Of a DNA stretch of 64,000 nt, positions 17,175-26,605 are shown one piece after another. Position 1 is the stretch's first letter; the number at the start of each line of letters is the position of its first letter. The stretch spans positions 62,001 through 126,000 of the forward strand of contig JANXOF010000061.1 in the NCBI GenBank assembly GCA_025353725.1, read 5' to 3'. The DNA is from Polyangiaceae bacterium (GTDB taxonomy: Bacteria; Myxococcota_A; Polyangia; Polyangiales; Polyangiaceae). The notes under the pieces were generated by a model that was not told the DNA's origin, searched no databases, and saw nothing but the letters and a program-made list of their open reading frames with translations. Made by a program: the position numbers and the translations under genes.

Positions 17175-18431
17175 TTATCCACGGAAGCGCTTGACCACGG
17201 CGAGCACTTCCTCGTCGAGCAAGATCCGGTCGTGAGCTTTTGCGGCCTTCAAGATTTCCGTGACGAGCTTTTCGGCAGGCGGAATACCGCGTTGCGATAG
17301 CCAAAAGAGAACGTTTGACGCCCCGCTCATAAACCCGATACAGACCTCCTGCGAGCGACCGATCATCCCCGCTGGAACGCCGCTGTAGATACGGTCGGCG
17401 AGCCAGGCGTCACCCTTCGTTATCGCCTTTACAACGGCCGACGCGTGTACGCCGGTCGCGGTGCGAAACGCGTCACGACCGACAAGTGGATGGTTTATCG
17501 GAATATCCCAGTGGACGGCTCGAGCAATAGTCTCGCAGTAGGCGAGCAGCTCCGCCAAGTTGTGGTTGTCGAGCTCCCCGAGCAGTTTGAGGTTCAGGAG
17601 CAAAAGTTCCATAGGGGCGTTGCCGACGCGTTCGCCAATGCCTAAACCTGTTGCGTGAACGCGGTCGGCGCCGTACTCGAAGGCCCAAAGAGCATTTTCG
17701 AGCGCAAGTCCGCGGTCGTTATGCCCGTGCCAGTCGATTCCGATTTCGGCACCCGTGCCAGCGATGACGTTTTTAGTAAAGTGAATGAGGTTGCGCACCC
17801 CGTCCGGCGTCGCGTGCCCGACGGTATCGGAGAGACATAAGCGAGTCGCGCCGTGGTCAATAGCCGCGCGGAAGAGCGAGGTGAGTACCTCGGGCCGCGA
17901 GCGGGTAGTGTCTTCCGTTACGTAGGCGACAGGAAGTCCTGCGCTAATGGCGGCATCGATCGCTTCTGTACTGCGCTTCGCGAGGAGTTTGTACTCCCAA
18001 TTTTCGACAAATTGCCGAATAGGACTTGAACCGGTGAAGAGATAAACCTCGATAGGGAGGCCTGCTCGCTGGGAGATTTCAACGATTGGGGTAACGTCTG
18101 CGACCACCGTGCGACCCGCGCACGCGACGCGGATGCTCATCTTGCAGTCGGCGACCTCTTTGCACATTCGCAGGACGCCCTCGAACGCGCGTTTGCCGGA
18201 GCCCGGGAGACCCAAGTTCGCGACATGGAGGCCCAAATCCTCCATGAGGTGAAGGATCTCGAGTTTGTCCTCGATGCTCGGATCGATGACCGATGGATTT
18301 TGCAGACCGTCACGGAGTGTTTCGTCTAAAAATGTCGCATTTTTTGGTAAAATCCTACCCTTGCGATGGAGCTCGTTCCAATCGAAGATAAGGGCGGTCG
18401 TGCGATCTCGCTCGGTGGCGCACTCGGACAT
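17175..18431 (-). CDS. DRE-TIM metallolyase (HMGL/isopropylmalate synthase-like)
   Basis: 418 residues from the ATG at 18431; a longer reading from 18476 exists but adds a junk-like leader. The catalytic DRE motif is in 'DETLRDGLQNP', and the metal-binding H-x-H is in 'DWHGHNDRGLALENA', as in the pyruvate carboxyltransferase/HMG-CoA lyase TIM-barrel family. 'ATGVHASAVVKAI' matches the substrate-lid His region. Family members make isopropylmalate, homocitrate or citramalate, or cleave HMG-CoA. There is no C-terminal LeuA-type regulatory domain, so it is not canonical LeuA. No pathway neighbour fixes the substrate. Its upstream region holds unusual repeats described separately. Confidence 0.8.
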   Translation of the reverse strand: MSECATERDRTTALIFDWNELHRKGRILPKNATFLDETLRDGLQNPSVIDPSIEDKLEILHLMEDLGLHVANLGLPGSGKRAFEGVLRMCKEVADCKMSIRVACAGRTVVADVTPIVEISQRAGLPIEVYLFTGSSPIRQFVENWEYKLLAKRSTEAIDAAISAGLPVAYVTEDTTRSRPEVLTSLFRAAIDHGATRLCLSDTVGHATPDGVRNLIHFTKNVIAGTGAEIGIDWHGHNDRGLALENALWAFEYGADRVHATGLGIGERVGNAPMELLLLNLKLLGELDNHNLAELLAYCETIARAVHWDIPINHPLVGRDAFRTATGVHASAVVKAITKGDAWLADRIYSGVPAGMIGRSQEVCIGFMSGASNVLFWLSQRGIPPAEKLVTEILKAAKAHDRILLDEEVLAVVKRFRG

Positions 18432-18465
18432 CCCACGAGTATGGCATGACGTGGGTGCTGACGCG

Positions 18466-18498
18466 CACGTGGGCACGTCATGTCACGTCACATCACGT
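18466..18498. promoter_or_regulatory. Four CACGT motifs spaced by about one helical turn
   Basis: CACGT occurs at 18466, 18474, 18484 and 18494 (spacing 8, 10, 10 bp), with a fifth ACGT at 18449. All lie 18-67 bp upstream of the metallolyase start on the minus strand, on about the same face of the helix. This looks like a cooperative operator, but no known regulator is assigned. Confidence 0.45.
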
Positions 18499-18520
18499 TA
18501 CACACGGCCCCGAAGCGTGT

Positions 18521-18639
18521 GGCTCTTGGCTCTTGGCTCTTGGCTCTTGGCTCTTGGCTCTTGGCTCTTGGCTCTTGGCTCTTGGCTCTTGGCTCTTGGC
18601 TCTTGGCTCTTGGCTCCTGGCTCCTGGCTCCTGGCTACT
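18521..18639. repeat. Heptanucleotide tandem array (GGCTCTT)n
   Basis: Thirteen perfect GGCTCTT units (18521-18611), then three GGCTCCT and one GGCTACT: 17 units, 119 bp. Because 7 is not a multiple of 3 the array is open in all frames and yields spurious repetitive ORFs; it is not coding. It lies between divergent genes, 90 bp from one start and about 100 bp from the other, and fills most of the 308 bp non-coding gap 18432-18739. Confidence 0.95.
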
Positions 18640-18704
18640 TTGTCCCGCGCCATCGAGAGGCGTTCGGCGCCCATCCGGCGTAACGTACTTCGCAGGCTGC
18701 CTCA

Positions 18705-18733
18705 TCGACATCCGTGAGGCGGTCGGTTAACCT
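18705..18733 (+). promoter_or_regulatory. Candidate sigma70-type promoter
   Basis: TCGACA (18705-18710), 17 bp spacer, TAACCT (18728-18733). The -10 box ends 6 bp before the ATG at 18740, implying a leaderless or nearly leaderless message. The -35 box matches TTGACA at five of six positions; the -10 box is weak. Confidence 0.4.
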
Positions 18734-18739
18734 CTGCCG

Positions 18740-19099
18740 ATGATGACTACCCAAGAATTGGCCCACGCATTTACTGAGCTATGCAAAGCAGGCAAGTTTG
18801 ATGACGCAGGAAAGCGTTTTTGGTCTGAGGACATCGTTAGCATTGAACCGATGACCGGCGAGATGGCGATGCTGAAAGGGCGAAAAGCCGTTGAAGCCAA
18901 AGGCGCGTGGTGGGCTGCCAATCACGAAGTCCACAGCATCAGCGTCGAGGGTCCGTTCACGAATGGCGAGCAGTTCGCGCTTCGCTTTGCACTCGATGTG
19001 ACGCCGAAGGGCAAGGCACGAATGTCCATGACCGAGGTCGGGCTCTATACGTTGAAAGACGGTAAAGTTGTCGAGGAGCGTTTTTTCTTTGGAGGCTGA
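18740..19099 (+). CDS. SnoaL/NTF2-like domain protein
   Basis: 119 residues matching the small alpha+beta barrel of the SnoaL/NTF2-like superfamily: an N-terminal helix ('ELAHAFTELCKAGKFDDAGK'), 'RFWSEDIVSIEPM' and a C-terminal sheet ('ALRFALDVTPKGKARMSMTE', 'VGLYTLKDGKVVEERFFFGG'). The family includes isomerases, polyketide cyclases and many proteins of unknown ligand. A second ATG is directly adjacent to the first (ATGATG), so either may start translation. No Shine-Dalgarno sequence is visible. A glutathione S-transferase-like gene starts 37 bp downstream and may be co-transcribed, hinting at small-molecule handling. The exact activity is unknown. Confidence 0.8.
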   Translation: MMTTQELAHAFTELCKAGKFDDAGKRFWSEDIVSIEPMTGEMAMLKGRKAVEAKGAWWAANHEVHSISVEGPFTNGEQFALRFALDVTPKGKARMSMTEVGLYTLKDGKVVEERFFFGG

Positions 19100-19136
19100 G
19101 CGAGTCGGCCTCGTAACCTAGCGTCAACGTTCGCCT

Positions 19137-19940
19137 ATGACAGCACCCAGCCGACTCCTCACGATTGGTCCGAGCCACTTCTGCGAGAAGGCACGCTGGG
19201 CGCTCGACTATGCGGGCATTCCGTTTGTCGAAGAGCCGCATCTCCCGATGCTGCATTGGTTTTATGTCCGCCGTGCGACCGGCGCGAGCCGTGGCCACAG
19301 CGTACCCATCTTGATTTACGAGAGCGAGGTCTACGACGATTCCACGAAGATCGTGCAGTTTGCGAGTCTTCGTTCGAAGCGCGCGCTCTACGATGAGGCA
19401 GGTGAAGCGCTTGCACTCGAGGAGCATTTCGATAGCGCGCTCGGGCCCCCAGTGCGTCGTTTGGCTTATTGCTACCTCACGGCGCAACCGGTTCTTTTCA
19501 AACGCATTTTTCGCGCGTCGGCGTCGACGGGTGAAGCCCGCATCCTCCGCGCGGGCGGAGGCTTGCTTGCCAAGGCCCTCGCCCGCGCCTTTCGTGTGTC
19601 GCCTCGTGCGGCGACGCGCTCCAGCGACGCTGTCTTCTCCGTTTTCGATGAGGTCGCCGCGCGGCTCGAGAGCGCGAGCGGCGATCGCCGCTACCTCGTA
19701 AACAATACGTTTTCCGCTGCAGATTTGACGTTTGTAGCCCTCACGAGACCGCTCTTTGCTCCGGGCGTCCGCGGACCGCTCGACGTCGACCCCGGTTTGC
19801 CTGGGCTCCGAGAATTCCCGAAGGACTACCGCGACACCGTCGCGCGACTCGCCGCACACCCGGCGGGTCGTTACGCGGCACGCGTCTACGCCGACTGTCG
19901 GAGCCGGACCAGCTCCCCGGTGGATAGCGAGAGCCGCTAG
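19137..19940 (+). CDS. Glutathione S-transferase-like protein
   Basis: 267 residues. The N-terminal 80 residues have a thioredoxin-fold GST domain: '[20 protein letters not shown]' (helix 1), 'GHSVPILI' containing the cis-proline, and '[10 protein letters not shown]' corresponding to the E/D-S glutathione-contact motif. The C-terminal part is all-helical with '[20 protein letters not shown]', the S/T-x-A-D-L capping motif of GST C-terminal domains. The inserted helical segment around residues 95-160 is long for a GST. The substrate is unknown. It converges with dnaK, the two stop regions overlapping by 4 bp. Confidence 0.82.
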   Translation: MTAPSRLLTIGPSHFCEKARWALDYAGIPFVEEPHLPMLHWFYVRRATGASRGHSVPILIYESEVYDDSTKIVQFASLRSKRALYDEAGEALALEEHFDSALGPPVRRLAYCYLTAQPVLFKRIFRASASTGEARILRAGGGLLAKALARAFRVSPRAATRSSDAVFSVFDEVAARLESASGDRRYLVNNTFSAADLTFVALTRPLFAPGVRGPLDVDPGLPGLREFPKDYRDTVARLAAHPAGRYAARVYADCRSRTSSPVDSESR

Positions 19941-21763
19941 CTCGCTCCGTAGAGCGTCTCAGCGATCGTGAACGTCAACGTCTCGAGGGCTTGATAGCTC
20001 GAGCGAATGTTGGAAAGATCTCCGCCTTGCTCGAGGAGCCCGCGAAGGGTTTTGCATGCTTCGCCCGCGCTCGCGACCATCGCGGCGTCCACGAGATCCC
20101 GATAACCTTCAAGAGCCGCCTCGGTCGTGTAAAGTAGCGTCTCCGCTTGGTTACGCACCTCTGCGAGTTCTTTTCTAGCGACGTCGGCTTCCTGGTGTCG
20201 CTCTCCTTCGAGGATAATCCGATCGATAGCCTCTTTGGATAGTCCGCTGGTTGGCGTCACGCTCATTTGTTGTGACTTGCCAGTTCCGAGATCTTTCGCG
20301 TCGATACTCACGACGCCGTTTGCGTCGATACGAAACGTGACCTGAATTTTCGGCACGCCGCGCGGTGCTGGCGGAATTCCTGTCAGCTCGAAGTGTGCCA
20401 GGCTCGCATTGTCGGCAGCCATAGGGCGCTCGCCCTGCAGCACGTGAAGTGGCACGAAGTTCTGGTTATCGACCGACGTGGTAAAAACCTCGCTCCGCTC
20501 CGTTGGAATCGTCGTGTTGCGCGGGATAAGTACCGTGAACACGCCGCCACCGGTTTCGACGCCCATCGAAAGTGGCGCGACGTCGAGCAGCAGCATTTCC
20601 ACGGTAGAATCAGAGTCAAGCGCGATGCCCTGAAGCGCAGCCCCTGCCGCCACGACCTCGTCCGGGTTGACGCCCTTGTTCGGTTCACGCCCGAAAAATT
20701 CCTTAACTGCCTTCTGCACGGCAGGCATTCGCGTCATACCGCCGACGAGCACGACAGACTGAATGTCGGACGGCGAGAGCTTCGCGTCGCGCAGGCAGGC
20801 GCGGCATGGTTCGAGGCTCCGTTCAACGAGGTCCGCGGTGAGCAACTCGAGCTCGGCGCGCGTCATGGTCTTTTGAACGTGAAGCGGCTCGCCCTTTGGG
20901 TTGGTCGCGATGAACGGGAGGTTGATCTCGGTCTCGATCGACGAGGAAAGTTCGTGTTTGGCTCGTTCAGCAGCCTCTTTTAGTCGCTGAAGCGCCATGC
21001 GGTCGCGCCGAAGGTCGACCCCATGTTCTTTCTCGAAGTGTGCCGCGACAGCGTCGACGATGAGAAGGTCGAAGTCCTCGCCGCCGAGATAGGTATCTCC
21101 GTTGGTGGCCTTTACCGAGAACACCCCTTCTTGGATCTCGAGGATTGATATGTCGAACGTCCCTCCTCCGAGGTCATAGACCGCGATGCGCTCCGCCTGG
21201 TTCTTCTCCAGGCCGTAGGCGATGGCTGCGGCCGTCGGCTCGTTGATGATTCGCCTCACGTTGAGTCCGGCGATTTTTCCGGCGTCGCGCGTCGCTTGGC
21301 GCTGCGCGTCATCGAAGTAGGCAGGAACGGTGACGACCGCGTCGGTAACGGTCTCCCCAAGGTAGGCCTCGGCGATTTCCTTCATGCGAACAAGGACCAT
21401 TGCGCTGACTTCAGGAGGCGACAGGTCTTTGCCGGAAACCGACACCCAGGCGTCGCCGTTGGGTGCCTCGATGATCTTGAAGGGGCTTCGGCCGAGCTGA
21501 TGCTTCACCTCGTCGGAGGCGTATTTACGTCCTATAAGTCTCTTCACGGCATAGACCGTGTTGGTCGCATTGGTGACGGCCTGCCGCTTTGACGACTGAC
21601 CCACGAGGCGCTCGCCGCCCGACGTGAAGGCGACGATCGACGGGGTGGTGCGCGCGCCCTCCGCGTTAGGAATGATCTTGATGTCGACCTTCCCGGTGGC
21701 ACTTTGCTCCACGACGGCGACGCACGAGTTGGTCGTGCCTAGGTCGATTCCGATTACCCTCAT
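19937..21763 (-). CDS. dnaK: Molecular chaperone DnaK (Hsp70)
   Basis: 608 residues. The ATPase domain starts with '[15 protein letters not shown]' and includes '[20 protein letters not shown]', '[15 protein letters not shown]', '[15 protein letters not shown]' and '[15 protein letters not shown]'. The substrate-binding domain has '[25 protein letters not shown]' in parts and '[16 protein letters not shown]'. It is about 30 residues shorter than E. coli DnaK, the shortening being in the C-terminal lid and tail. grpE lies immediately upstream on the same strand with a 25 bp gap, giving a grpE-dnaK operon; no dnaJ is present here. Bacteria of this group often carry several DnaK copies, so whether this is the housekeeping copy is open. 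Confidence 0.95.
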   Translation of the reverse strand: MRVIGIDLGTTNSCVAVVEQSATGKVDIKIIPNAEGARTTPSIVAFTSGGERLVGQSSKRQAVTNATNTVYAVKRLIGRKYASDEVKHQLGRSPFKIIEAPNGDAWVSVSGKDLSPPEVSAMVLVRMKEIAEAYLGETVTDAVVTVPAYFDDAQRQATRDAGKIAGLNVRRIINEPTAAAIAYGLEKNQAERIAVYDLGGGTFDISILEIQEGVFSVKATNGDTYLGGEDFDLLIVDAVAAHFEKEHGVDLRRDRMALQRLKEAAERAKHELSSSIETEINLPFIATNPKGEPLHVQKTMTRAELELLTADLVERSLEPCRACLRDAKLSPSDIQSVVLVGGMTRMPAVQKAVKEFFGREPNKGVNPDEVVAAGAALQGIALDSDSTVEMLLLDVAPLSMGVETGGGVFTVLIPRNTTIPTERSEVFTTSVDNQNFVPLHVLQGERPMAADNASLAHFELTGIPPAPRGVPKIQVTFRIDANGVVSIDAKDLGTGKSQQMSVTPTSGLSKEAIDRIILEGERHQEADVARKELAEVRNQAETLLYTTEAALEGYRDLVDAAMVASAGEACKTLRGLLEQGGDLSNIRSSYQALETLTFTIAETLYGAS

Positions 21764-21788
21764 CTACTACGCCTCGTTCTCGTGAGTT

Positions 21789-22406
21789 TTACGCGTCGGG
21801 TTCGGACTTGGGCTTGGCCACGACGACCATCGCCGCGCGCACGAGGCGCTCGGCCTGTAGGTAGCCCGGTTGCACCTCCGCGACGACGGTTCCCGGCGGG
21901 TGTTCGTCTGTCTCAATCTGCTGAATCGCCTCATGAACCGCCGGATCAAACGCGCTTCCGACGGTGGCGACCTTCGAGATTCCCGACCGCGCGAGTGTGT
22001 CGGAAAACTGACGCAGAACAAGCTTGAGCCCGTCAGCTACAGCCTTCGCGTCCGTCGCGCGCTCGGCACTCGTCATGGCACGCTCTAGGTTGTCGAACAC
22101 GGGGAGCAGGTCTTTGAGAAGCTCCTCGCGTCCCGCTTTGCGTGTGTCTTCGAGCTCGCGTCTCGACCGCTTTCGGAAGTTGTCGAAGTCCGCCGCCGAA
22201 CGCATCCACTGGTCTTTGAAACGAAGCGTCTCGGCTTTCGCTTCGGCGAGTTGACCTTCCGGTCCGGTGTCGGAAGACCTCCCGTCGTCCGCCGACGCGC
22301 CCGGCACCTCTTTCGCTGAGGCCAACGTCTCCGTGCTTTCTCGCGCTGGCGTTCCTGCTCCGACCGATGCTCCTGCCGAGCCTTCGGATTGTGTTTCTTG
22401 CGACAT
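21789..22406 (-). CDS. grpE: Nucleotide exchange factor GrpE
   Basis: 205 residues from the ATG at 22406, preceded by a GAGAGG ribosome-binding site 4 bp upstream; a much longer in-frame extension to 22775 overlaps the divergent helicase gene and is not credible. The N-terminal 65 residues are low-complexity, then a long coiled coil ('[20 protein letters not shown]', '[12 protein letters not shown]') and the GrpE core ('[12 protein letters not shown]', '[20 protein letters not shown]', '[13 protein letters not shown]', '[20 protein letters not shown]'). GrpE releases ADP from DnaK, which is encoded directly downstream. Confidence 0.94.
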   Translation of the reverse strand: MSQETQSEGSAGASVGAGTPARESTETLASAKEVPGASADDGRSSDTGPEGQLAEAKAETLRFKDQWMRSAADFDNFRKRSRRELEDTRKAGREELLKDLLPVFDNLERAMTSAERATDAKAVADGLKLVLRQFSDTLARSGISKVATVGSAFDPAVHEAIQQIETDEHPPGTVVAEVQPGYLQAERLVRAAMVVVAKPKSEPDA

Positions 22407-22527
22407 AAGACCTCTCACTATACCGGAATCGTTGAACGCGCACAGGATGTGAGACGGTTTCGTGGTCTGCGGCGTAGGAGCGCGGTGGGGTAGCGGCGCG
22501 GGCTCGCCTTCGCTAAGCCCCGCCGTC

Positions 22528-24909
22528 ATGCACCCCGAAGCACGTCTACCTGAGCTCAATTCCCCCCAGGCTGATGCTGTCTCCCACGTAAGCGGTCCGT
22601 TGCTTGTGTTTGCTGGCGCTGGCAGCGGCAAGACCAGGGTTATCACGTACCGCATTGCAAACCTCGTCGCCCGCGAACGTGTTGCACCGTGGCGCATCTT
22701 AGCCGTGACGTTTACGAACAAAGCTGCAGGGGAGATGCGCGCGCGCCTCGAGAGGCCCGAGATGCTCGGCCCCATCGCACGCGATTTGTGGGTGGGAACG
22801 TTCCACGCGACGTGCGCAAAGTTCTTGCGGCTGTTCCCCGAGGCTATCGAGCGATCGAAGAGCTTCGTGATTTACGACACGACCGATCAGAAGGCCGTGA
22901 TGACCCGTGCGCTCCGCGCTCTCGATCTTGACGAGAAGCGTTACCCACCGAAGCAGGTACTCGCGCGCGTTCACAAGGAGAAGCAGGAAGGCCGCGGCCC
23001 CGACGACATGAGCCTCGAGAGCTACATGGATGATATCATCAAGAAGGCTTATACGAAGTACGAGGACGCGTTGCGTGCGGCGAATGCTCTTGATTTCGAA
23101 GACTTGATTCTAGGTGTCGTTCGTATTCTCGAGGCGCCCGCGCGAGCTCGAGGTGATGTGCTACTCGCGCAGGAGGCGCTCCAGAAAAAGTTCGACTACG
23201 TGCTCGTCGATGAATTTCAGGACACCAACCAAGTACAGTCGCGGCTCATCAAAGCGCTCGTGTTGCGGACGCGAAACGTGTGCGTCGTCGGCGACGACGA
23301 TCAGTCGATCTATCGATGGCGCGGAGCCGATGTTCGCAACATTCGAGGCTTTCGGAAAGACTACCCCGACGCGAAGGTCGTCAAGCTCGAGCAAAACTAC
23401 CGGTCTACGAGGCGCATTGTTTCTGCAGCTCTGGCCGTCATTGCGCCTTCGCCAACGCGGGAACCCAAAGAGCTTTGGACCGACAACGACGAGGGCTCGC
23501 CGATTCGCGTTGTCGCGTGTGCGGACGAGCGGGACGAAGCGGCATGTGTCGTGCGGACGATCAAAGACGCGCGCGAGGCCGGCATTTCGGCGAAGGAGAT
23601 GGCCGTTTTTTACCGTGTCCACGCGCAGTCTCGCGTTCTCGAAGAGGCGCTTCGGTCGGTCGATATGCCGTACCAAATCATTGGCGGCACGAAGTTTTAC
23701 GAGCGCGGCGAGATCAAGACGGCCATCGCTTACCTTCGCGTGCTTGTGAATCCGAAAAGTGATGTCGATATACTCCGTATCATCAACACGCCCGCGCGCG
23801 GCATCGGGAATACAACGGTCGAGCGTGTCAGTGGCTATGCGAATACGCAGGGCATCTCGCTCTTCGAGGCACTCCAGCGACTTCCCGAATTTTCTGAAGA
23901 TCTCGGAAGCGCTCCGGCCAAGCGGCTTGGTCAGTTTCGCGAACTCATGAAGGCGCTTATTGACGAAAGCCGCGAGCGCGCGCCGGCCGATGTCCTTCGG
24001 ATGGTCCTCGGGAAAAGCGGCTACAAAACGGCGCTCGAGGCGGAGGACACGGCCGAGGCGGAAGGTCGCCTCGAGAACCTTGCCGAACTCGAGGGGTCGA
24101 TGCACGACTACGCTGCCGAAGCTGCGGCGCGCGGTGAAGTGCCGTCCCTCGAGGGATTTCTCGAGCGCGTATCGCTGCAAAGTGACACGGACAAGCTCGA
24201 CGCCGAAGGGGCGCCGCAAGATCGTGTGACGCTCATGACTGTCCACGGCGCGAAGGGCCTCGAATTCCAGCTCGTCATGCTGACGGGGATGGAGGAGGAC
24301 ATGTTTCCGTACCGAAACCAGGAGCCGAAAAGCGCCGAGGAGATGGACGAGGAGCGGCGCCTCGCGTACGTCGCGGTCACGCGCGCCCGGAAGCACCTCG
24401 TGATTACCCACACGCGGCAGCGCCAGATTTTCGGCAACATGCGTCTCGGGACCCCGAGCCGGTTTGTCGGCGACTTTCCACCTGACACGGTGGAGCATCT
24501 CGAGACGCCAGCTGCGCGTGCCGCGGGTCAACAGGGGCGGTGGATGGACCGGAGCGCGTCGAGCTCGTCAAACTCGTCGACGCAGCCGACATCGTGGCGG
24601 GTCGGCGCTCGTTCTTCGCCGTCATCGTCGAACGGCGGCTGGGTGCATCCCCAGTCACTGCCCCAACCACCAAAGCCCGCGCGCGAGCCAACGACGTCGC
24701 GCGAACCGGGTGAGCGGTTCGTCGAGTATGAGCCCTCGGAGGACAGCGTCGAAGGGTTGACGCTCCAGCGCGGCGCCACTGTAAGTCACGACAAGTTCGG
24801 ACGCGGCGAGGTCCTCAAGGTCGTGAGCGTGGGCGAGCCCGCGGTGGTCGCGTTCTTTCCGGGATGGGGCGAAAAAAAGGTACTTGCAAGGTTCCTCAAA
24901 CTCGGTTGA
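22528..24909 (+). CDS. pcrA: ATP-dependent DNA helicase, PcrA/UvrD type
   Basis: 793 residues from the ATG at 22528; a GTG 66 bp upstream is in frame but adds a non-conserved leader. Superfamily 1A motifs are complete: 'LNSPQADAV' (Q motif), '[10 protein letters not shown]' (I), '[13 protein letters not shown]' (Ia), 'VDEFQDTN' (II), '[14 protein letters not shown]' (III), 'LEQNYRS' (IV), '[12 protein letters not shown]' (V) and '[11 protein letters not shown]' (VI). A Ser-rich linker leads to the C-terminal Tudor-like module ('[20 protein letters not shown]') typical of PcrA/UvrD, used for RNA polymerase contact. It functions in DNA repair and replication conflict resolution. It is divergent from grpE across about 120 bp. 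Confidence 0.95.
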   Translation: MHPEARLPELNSPQADAVSHVSGPLLVFAGAGSGKTRVITYRIANLVARERVAPWRILAVTFTNKAAGEMRARLERPEMLGPIARDLWVGTFHATCAKFLRLFPEAIERSKSFVIYDTTDQKAVMTRALRALDLDEKRYPPKQVLARVHKEKQEGRGPDDMSLESYMDDIIKKAYTKYEDALRAANALDFEDLILGVVRILEAPARARGDVLLAQEALQKKFDYVLVDEFQDTNQVQSRLIKALVLRTRNVCVVGDDDQSIYRWRGADVRNIRGFRKDYPDAKVVKLEQNYRSTRRIVSAALAVIAPSPTREPKELWTDNDEGSPIRVVACADERDEAACVVRTIKDAREAGISAKEMAVFYRVHAQSRVLEEALRSVDMPYQIIGGTKFYERGEIKTAIAYLRVLVNPKSDVDILRIINTPARGIGNTTVERVSGYANTQGISLFEALQRLPEFSEDLGSAPAKRLGQFRELMKALIDESRERAPADVLRMVLGKSGYKTALEAEDTAEAEGRLENLAELEGSMHDYAAEAAARGEVPSLEGFLERVSLQSDTDKLDAEGAPQDRVTLMTVHGAKGLEFQLVMLTGMEEDMFPYRNQEPKSAEEMDEERRLAYVAVTRARKHLVITHTRQRQIFGNMRLGTPSRFVGDFPPDTVEHLETPAARAAGQQGRWMDRSASSSSNSSTQPTSWRVGARSSPSSSNGGWVHPQSLPQPPKPAREPTTSREPGERFVEYEPSEDSVEGLTLQRGATVSHDKFGRGEVLKVVSVGEPAVVAFFPGWGEKKVLARFLKLG

Positions 24910-25003
24910 TCGAGGTCTCACGCGATCCTGGGGTGGGTCGAACGGTCTCCTTAACTCGCACGGCCGTCGCGCTCGCGCACGGCGGTCGGATGGGAATCGT
25001 AGG

Positions 25004-26177
25004 CTACGTGCGCTCAGCCTCGTGGGAGGGGACGTCTGGCAAAACGGACGCCTCCAAGCCTGCCCAGCGCTTCATCGATGCCTTGCCCACGGCGACGTCG
25101 AGCATCTTTCTTACGCGCGTGAAGACGCTCTCTTGAACGTACGGGATACCGTACTTTTCGCAGAGCGCCTTGACCAACGGCTGCGCTTGGCGGTAGCGAA
25201 GCATCGGTAGGTCAGGCCAAAGGTGATGCTCAATCTGGTAGTTGAGCCAAAGGTGCGCGTGGTCGATGAGGTCGCCTCCGCACGCGTAATTGGCAGAGCC
25301 GAGGACCTGCCGGAGTAGCCCTTCTGCGCGGGACGAGGGCTTCGTCGTGAATCGGTAGATGTCGCTTCCGGTGTGATTCGGGCCGACGACGCAGAACGTG
25401 TGCAGGTTGGTTAATGCCTCTGCCCCCAACGAGTTCGCGAGGGCGCTAAACCCCGCCCACGGGCCAAGCGGCAAGAAAGCTGCCGGCAAAAAAAAGAAGT
25501 TTAGCGCGGCGTAGGGCAGATAGCAGCGGAGCCAGAGCGTGCGTGCGTGCGTAGTCGGGATGCGCCGGGGCCGAATCGCCTTCGGTCTTCTCCTCGCGTA
25601 CCTTGTCGTGACGTGCGAGCCACGTGCGCAACGTGTTTGGCGCGTAATAGAAGAAGCGCCACGTGATGCCGAGAAACGCCATCGCGGCGTAGCGAAAAGG
25701 CCGCGAAAGGCTGGATTCGCGTATCGATTGGGCATTTCGTTCGATGAGGTCCGGGTCGCGCTCTTCGCCGGTATGGCTGTGGTGGAGCACGTTGTGCTCG
25801 TAAATCCAGGCTTCCGGGATCATCCAATCGGCCCAGTCGACGAAGCGCCGCCGACCTCGCGCGAAGACTTTACTCGTGTAGCGCGCGGGGACGCCCGGTA
25901 CCTTGTCGTAGCCGCGGTGACCAATGTGGTGCATCAAGAGCCAGCGGGTCGAGCGACCGACGGTCAATGCAGCCGTGCTGAGCGGATTCGGTGCGACCCA
26001 ACACGTGGCGAGTCCGAGCGCCGTCGCCGCACGGCCGATACGCTCGATTTTACTGAGGTGAGCCAGGTCGTCCTCGCCGAGCGACGCGTCAATCTCGCGG
26101 CGAAGCGCGCGCAACTCCGCGACGAACGCGTCGAGATCGATAGCCGGATCGAAATCGGACACGAAATCGCGAGCCAT
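25004..26177 (-). pseudogene. Fatty-acid desaturase, frameshifted at a GCGT repeat
   Basis: Two overlapping minus-strand frames make one membrane desaturase of about 390 residues. The first (from 26177, or 26213) carries histidine boxes HHIGH and HNVLHHSH; the second carries 'YQIEHHLWP', the third box, with Q-I-E-H-H as in front-end desaturases. The frame changes at four copies of ACGC (minus strand; 25537-25552). With three copies the reading is '[20 protein letters not shown]' and the whole protein is open, so one unit is in excess. As given, translation from the first frame ends at 25446, after box II. This may be reversible repeat-mediated switching, a recent mutation or a sequencing error. 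The diiron enzyme would introduce double bonds in membrane lipids. Confidence 0.85.
25537..25552. repeat. Tetranucleotide repeat (GCGT)4 at the desaturase frameshift
   Basis: Four exact GCGT units on the plus strand, ACGC on the coding strand. Gain or loss of a unit changes the reading frame of the desaturase; three units would give an intact gene. Confidence 0.95.
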
Positions 26178-26327
26178 GCGACGTTTGTAAGTATTCGTGG
26201 AGGCGTTCGGCACAGCGTGCGGAGCCTAGCATCGAAAAATCCTGAGCTCACCGCTCGCGCCACGTGGTCCTCGCTTCGCGCGGAAGGTTGGCGTTTGACG
26301 ACCTCGATAGGTTTACTCTCAAGGTCC

Positions 26328-26579
26328 ATGCCGAGACCGTACCGTGACGAAAACGAATCGCTTCGGGCGGAGCTTGCGCGGCTGAAAGGAGAGCGTGCCT
26401 CTCGGCGCGTTACCCATGGAAAGCTCGCCGTCATGCTTGTCGCCGTCGACTTCGTGGCCATCCTCGTTCTGCGCCCGTGGCTCAATGGTAAGAGTGACGC
26501 GCTCTTCTGGTTCGGTGCGGTTACGGTCGGCTCGATTGCGCTTGGCGCGCTGGCTTCAGCCTTTGGATTTCGGCGTTAG
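26328..26579 (+). CDS. Small membrane protein, coiled coil plus two helices
   Basis: 83 residues from the ATG at 26328. The first 30 residues are charged and helical ('DENESLRAELARLKGERASR'), followed by two hydrophobic segments ('KLAVMLVAVDFVAILVL' and 'FWFGAVTVGSIALGALASAF'). This arrangement suggests an inner-membrane protein with a cytoplasmic coiled-coil tail. I recognise no family. It precedes the SPFH gene by 26 bp on the same strand, so the two may form an operon. A much longer upstream reading in this frame is antisense to the desaturase and was not accepted. Confidence 0.6.
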   Translation: MPRPYRDENESLRAELARLKGERASRRVTHGKLAVMLVAVDFVAILVLRPWLNGKSDALFWFGAVTVGSIALGALASAFGFRR

Positions 26580-26605
26580 CCATCGTAGGAAAGACGAAAG
26601 AAATC

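Noticed and set aside
17175-18431. Assignment as LeuA (2-isopropylmalate synthase)
   Set aside because: The C-terminal regulatory domain of LeuA is absent and no leucine-pathway gene is nearby; only the DRE-TIM family is supported.
18446-18730. Repetitive plus- and minus-strand reading frames over the heptamer array (LGSWLLA-type and KSQEPRA-type peptides)
   Set aside because: They arise only because a 7-bp repeat is open in every frame; no conserved flanks, no ribosome-binding site.
18957-19859. 300-residue antisense frame over the GST-like gene
   Set aside because: GST motifs are in the sense strand; the antisense frame is a GC-rich coding shadow.
22417-22422. TATAGT on the minus strand as a grpE promoter
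   Set aside because: It lies 10 bp from the ATG and overlaps the approach to the GAGAGG ribosome-binding site, so a transcript from it would lose the leader; no matching -35 box at 17 bp.
23161-24531. 456-residue frame antisense to the helicase gene
   Set aside because: Shadow of a strongly conserved gene; composition dominated by Arg, Leu and His with no motif.
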